Shown piece after piece: positions 61,430 to 64,000 of a stretch of DNA of 64,000 nt. Within the stretch, counting starts at the first letter, position 1; each line of letters opens with the position of its first letter. The position numbers were made by a program, and so were the translations under genes. The stretch spans positions 1-64,000 of the forward strand of contig WRLF01000016.1 in assembly GCA_009777735.1 (NCBI GenBank), written 5' to 3'. Source of the DNA: Treponema sp. GTDB lineage: Bacteria > Spirochaetota > Spirochaetia > Treponematales > Breznakiellaceae. A model generated the notes under the pieces. It worked only from the letters and a program-made list of their open reading frames with translations, ran no database searches and was not told the DNA's origin.

Positions 61430-61633
61430 ATGAGCGGTAACACAGAATTTATCGCATACTGTTTGGAAGAATATAAAGCCGCGTATAATATGACAGGAAA
61501 AGAAGTCATCATGCTTTTTAAAAAATATAAAATTATTGATTACATTGTAAAATGCTATGGCGCATTGCACACTATGGGCGGCCTTGCCATTGCAGAAGAT
61601 ATAAAATCGCTCATCGAGAGTATGGAACAGTAA
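61430..61633 (+). CDS. DUF3791-type small protein
   Basis: A 67-residue protein (FIAYCLEEYKAAYNMTGKEVIMLFKKYKIIDYIVKCYGALHTMGGLAIAEDI) that fits the DUF3791 family, usually found with DUF3990. The gap to the previous gene is two bases. Because the DUF3990 partner is broken, these two genes appear to be survivors of a module. Confidence 0.75.
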   Translation: MSGNTEFIAYCLEEYKAAYNMTGKEVIMLFKKYKIIDYIVKCYGALHTMGGLAIAEDIKSLIESMEQ

Positions 61634-61713
61634 AAAATTTAGGTAAAACCTATTGCCGGAGTAGGTATTGAACATCTCTTCTCCCTCCTCCCCAAATCTG
61701 CTACACTACCCCC

Positions 61714-63519
61714 ATGACAGCCGATGAACTTCGAAAAAAATACATTGAATTCTTTGTAGCAAAAAACCACGCACAGATTCAGGGTAAATCCCTGCTTCCC
61801 GATAACGATCCCACGGTGCTGTTTACCACTGCCGGTATGCATCCTCTCGTTCCCTACCTTCTCGGCGAGGAACACCCTGCGGGGAACCGTTTGGTTAATT
61901 ACCAGAAGTGTATACGCACCGGTGACATAGACAGTGTGGGTAACACGAGCCACCTGACATTTTTTGAAATGCTCGGCAACTGGTCTCTGGGGGATTATTT
62001 CAAGGAAGGGGCCATTGAGATGAGTTTTGAATTTCTCACTTCACCCCAATGGCTGAACATACCAGTCGAAAAACTGGGGATAACGGTTTTTGAAGGTGAT
62101 GGGGATGTGGAGCGCGATGATGAATCCGTAGCAGCATGGCGGAAAATGGGCATTCCCGAAAACCGCATTGCCTACCTTCCCCGCGAGGACAACTGGTGGG
62201 GACCGGCGGGAAGTACCGGTCCCTGCGGGCCGGATTCGGAAATGTTTTACTACATAGGCGATGCTCCCTGCAAACCGGATTGCAAGCCGGGCTGTTCCTG
62301 CGGCAAATGGCTTGAGATATGGAATGATGTGTTCATGCAGTACAACAAAAATGCCGAGGGCGAATATATACCGCTTGCCCGTAAATGCGTTGATACCGGC
62401 ATGGGCATTGAGCGGACGGTCACCATCCTCAACGGCTTGAAGTCGGTCTATGACACGGAAATTTTTGCTCCGGTGCGCGGCGCTGTGGAACAGGCAGCGG
62501 GGTATGTATATGGCACTGATGAAGAAAAAGACAAGTCGGTTCGGATCATCTGTGATCATCTGCGGGCATCGACTTTTATTTTGGGTGACCCCAAAGCAGT
62601 CAGTCCCTCCAATGTGGGCGCGGGTTATGTGCTTCGCCGCCTTATCCGCCGGGCTGTACGTCATGGCCGAAAACTGGGCATTAGTACTTCAACACCGTTC
62701 CTGTCGCCCATTGCGGCTATTCTCATTGAACAGATGCAGGGGCCCTATCCAGAACTGTCTGAAAATAAAGCCAACATTATCGAAGAACTGGATCGGGAAG
62801 AAAAAAAATTCCTTGAAACTCTGCAAAAGGGCGAACATGAATTCGAGAAACTCCTCCCCAATTTGCTCAAAGACCCCCGAAAAATTATGCCGGGGCGTTT
62901 AGCTTTTAAACTCTATGACACCTACGGTTTCCCTATCGAACTGACCGAGGAGCTTGCCCTTGAAAACAGCATTAAAGTAAACCGTGATGAATTTGACGAA
63001 GCATTTAAAAAGCATCAGGAACTTTCCCGCGCCGGCAGCGAACAGGTGTTCAAAGGTGGTCTGCAGGATCACGGTGAAACCACCACTAAATACCATACTG
63101 CAACCCACCTCCTCCACCAGGCCCTGCGGACTGTTCTGGGAGATCATGTCGCCCAGAAGGGCAGCAATATCACCGCCGAGCGCCTTCGTTTTGACTTTGC
63201 CCACCCTGCGCCAATGACGGCAGAGGAAATCAAAAAAGTGGAATCCATTGTCAACGGGCAAATTGAGAAAGACCTTTCGGTAACTGCGCAGCTGATGAGT
63301 CTTGATGAGGCGACGGCTTCCGGGGCAATCGCCCTTTTTGGTGAAAAGTATGAATCTCAGGTAAAGGTATACACCATCGGCCCGGCTGAGGGCTTTTTTA
63401 CCAAAGAAGTTTGCGGCGGCCCCCATGTGGAGCGCACCGGTGTTCTGGGTAAATTCACCATCCAAAAAGAGCAATCATCTTCTGCAGGGGTTAGACGCAT
63501 TAGGGCAGTGTTGGGATAA
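61714..63519 (+). CDS. alaS: Alanyl-tRNA synthetase (short, spirochaete type)
   Basis: A 601-residue enzyme charging tRNA-Ala. It contains the aminoacylation core (FTTAGMHPLVPYL, GNTSHLTFFEMLGNWSLGDYF, GYVLRRLIRRAVRHG) and the editing domain with HTATHLLHQAL and CGGPHV. It ends after the editing domain (GVRRIRAVLG), lacking the C-Ala and DHHA1 parts of the usual 870 residues, as in Borrelia and other treponemes. TACACT (61702-61707) ends six bases before the ATG with no Shine-Dalgarno, suggesting a leaderless mRNA. Confidence 0.95.
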   Translation: MTADELRKKYIEFFVAKNHAQIQGKSLLPDNDPTVLFTTAGMHPLVPYLLGEEHPAGNRLVNYQKCIRTGDIDSVGNTSHLTFFEMLGNWSLGDYFKEGAIEMSFEFLTSPQWLNIPVEKLGITVFEGDGDVERDDESVAAWRKMGIPENRIAYLPREDNWWGPAGSTGPCGPDSEMFYYIGDAPCKPDCKPGCSCGKWLEIWNDVFMQYNKNAEGEYIPLARKCVDTGMGIERTVTILNGLKSVYDTEIFAPVRGAVEQAAGYVYGTDEEKDKSVRIICDHLRASTFILGDPKAVSPSNVGAGYVLRRLIRRAVRHGRKLGISTSTPFLSPIAAILIEQMQGPYPELSENKANIIEELDREEKKFLETLQKGEHEFEKLLPNLLKDPRKIMPGRLAFKLYDTYGFPIELTEELALENSIKVNRDEFDEAFKKHQELSRAGSEQVFKGGLQDHGETTTKYHTATHLLHQALRTVLGDHVAQKGSNITAERLRFDFAHPAPMTAEEIKKVESIVNGQIEKDLSVTAQLMSLDEATASGAIALFGEKYESQVKVYTIGPAEGFFTKEVCGGPHVERTGVLGKFTIQKEQSSSAGVRRIRAVLG

Positions 63520-63577
63520 TCAAAACCATAATTAATGGTACCGCAACCTTTCCTTTCAATCCTGCTCTAAACAGGCA

Positions 63578-64000
63578 ATGAAGCAGTATGCTGATAAAAC
63601 TCTGGCAGATGTATGCCTTGCCGCAGCGGAGAAGTACGGGGATCGTGCCGCATTTGCCATGTTTATGGATGACAAGATTTGCCGTCAGATCAGCTACAGG
63701 ATGATGGGATTACGTGCCCGGCAGTTTGGTCTTTTGCTGATACAGCTTGGCATAACTCCGGGTGACAGGATACTGCTTCTTGCAGAAAATTGCCCCGAAT
63801 GGCCGGTTGCCTATTTTGGCATTGCCATGGCCGGAGCGGTTTCCGTTCCTCTGCTTACCGGCTTTTCGTCAGACCAAACGCTGGTTATTGCCGGACACGC
63901 TGAAGTATCTGCAGTGATAGCAAGCCGGGAAATGTCGGTAAAAATTAAACAGTTAACTCCGCATATACCGATGGTATACCTCGACAGCCTTGCCATCCCA
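63578..64000 (+). CDS. Long-chain acyl-CoA synthetase (AMP-binding), partial
   Basis: The first 141 residues of an ANL-superfamily enzyme run off the window end. The stretch DRAAFAMFMDDKICRQISYRMMGLRARQFGLLLIQLGITPGDRILLLAENCPEWPVAYFGIAMAGAVSVPL is the classic start of the N-terminal domain. It should activate a fatty acid for lipid synthesis or breakdown. The ATG at 63578 has only CAGG nearby. Confidence 0.85.
   Translation, partial: MKQYADKTLADVCLAAAEKYGDRAAFAMFMDDKICRQISYRMMGLRARQFGLLLIQLGITPGDRILLLAENCPEWPVAYFGIAMAGAVSVPLLTGFSSDQTLVIAGHAEVSAVIASREMSVKIKQLTPHIPMVYLDSLAIP

Noticed and set aside
62041-62664. 207-codon minus-strand frame within alaS
   Set aside because: Antisense shadow of a conserved gene with no independent signals.
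1-64000. tRNA, rRNA or tmRNA genes
   Set aside because: I looked for T-arm sequences (GGTTCGAATCC-like) and CCA ends in the intergenic regions and saw none that fold convincingly.

Overview
The window looks like a chromosomal segment of a spirochaete, most likely a Treponema of the host-associated (gut or oral) type. The evidence is indirect: lipoproteins with the treponeme-style leader ending in VVGC or MTAC, BspA-type leucine-rich-repeat proteins, a short alanyl-tRNA synthetase lacking its C-terminal domains (a spirochaete trait), an atypical phosphofructokinase and a sigma-54-driven sigma factor gene. The species cannot be named from sequence alone. No tRNA, rRNA or CRISPR array was seen.

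Layout. 1-3720 is an accessory stretch: hairpin elements resembling integron attC sites separate a seven-repeat exported protein, a ClbS/DfsB-type protein, a lipoprotein and an XRE regulator, and a copy of the pfk 5' end lies inside it. 3764-10846 holds metabolism and envelope genes: phosphofructokinase, an LRR protein, lgt, pyruvate kinase and a membrane-anchored LuxR regulator. 10853-11485 is a MazEF module. 11856-15485 is an efflux-like adaptor and permease flanked by two OB-fold (BOF) proteins. 15493-18795 is a FIST sensor protein with a hybrid histidine kinase. 18863-30290 is mainly housekeeping: threonine synthase, a SEC-C protein, a phosphodiesterase, a large LRAT-domain membrane protein, Nudix, a TrmH methyltransferase, a PfkB kinase, acetate kinase, a cation diffusion facilitator and YciO. 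30344-35306 has a sigma-54 promoter driving an alternative sigma factor, then a polysaccharide deacetylase, UPF0316, a transglutaminase-like exported protein and a FemAB enzyme. 35344-46824 is a long minus-strand block: a hybrid kinase, the MoxR/DUF58/transglutaminase-TPR system, a WecG/TagA glycosyltransferase, RsmE and a C-terminal processing protease.

46951-51044 is a second accessory region: a Fic protein between direct repeats, an XRE/lipoprotein divergent pair, a 215-bp hairpin element, a partial duplicate of an oxidoreductase gene and HicBA. After it come a sugar-alcohol-type dehydrogenase pair, chorismate synthase, another LRR protein, VapBC, an adenylate cyclase fused to an ECF-S-like membrane domain, a second RsmE, a metallopeptidase, a decayed DUF3990/DUF3791 module, alaS and the start of an acyl-CoA synthetase.

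Three patterns run through the window. Accessory cargo sits beside palindromic elements, twice with a duplicated piece of the neighbouring housekeeping gene. Many housekeeping genes have a -10 box five or six bases before the ATG and no Shine-Dalgarno, suggesting leaderless mRNAs. Two related XRE regulators are each divergent from a lipoprotein gene.
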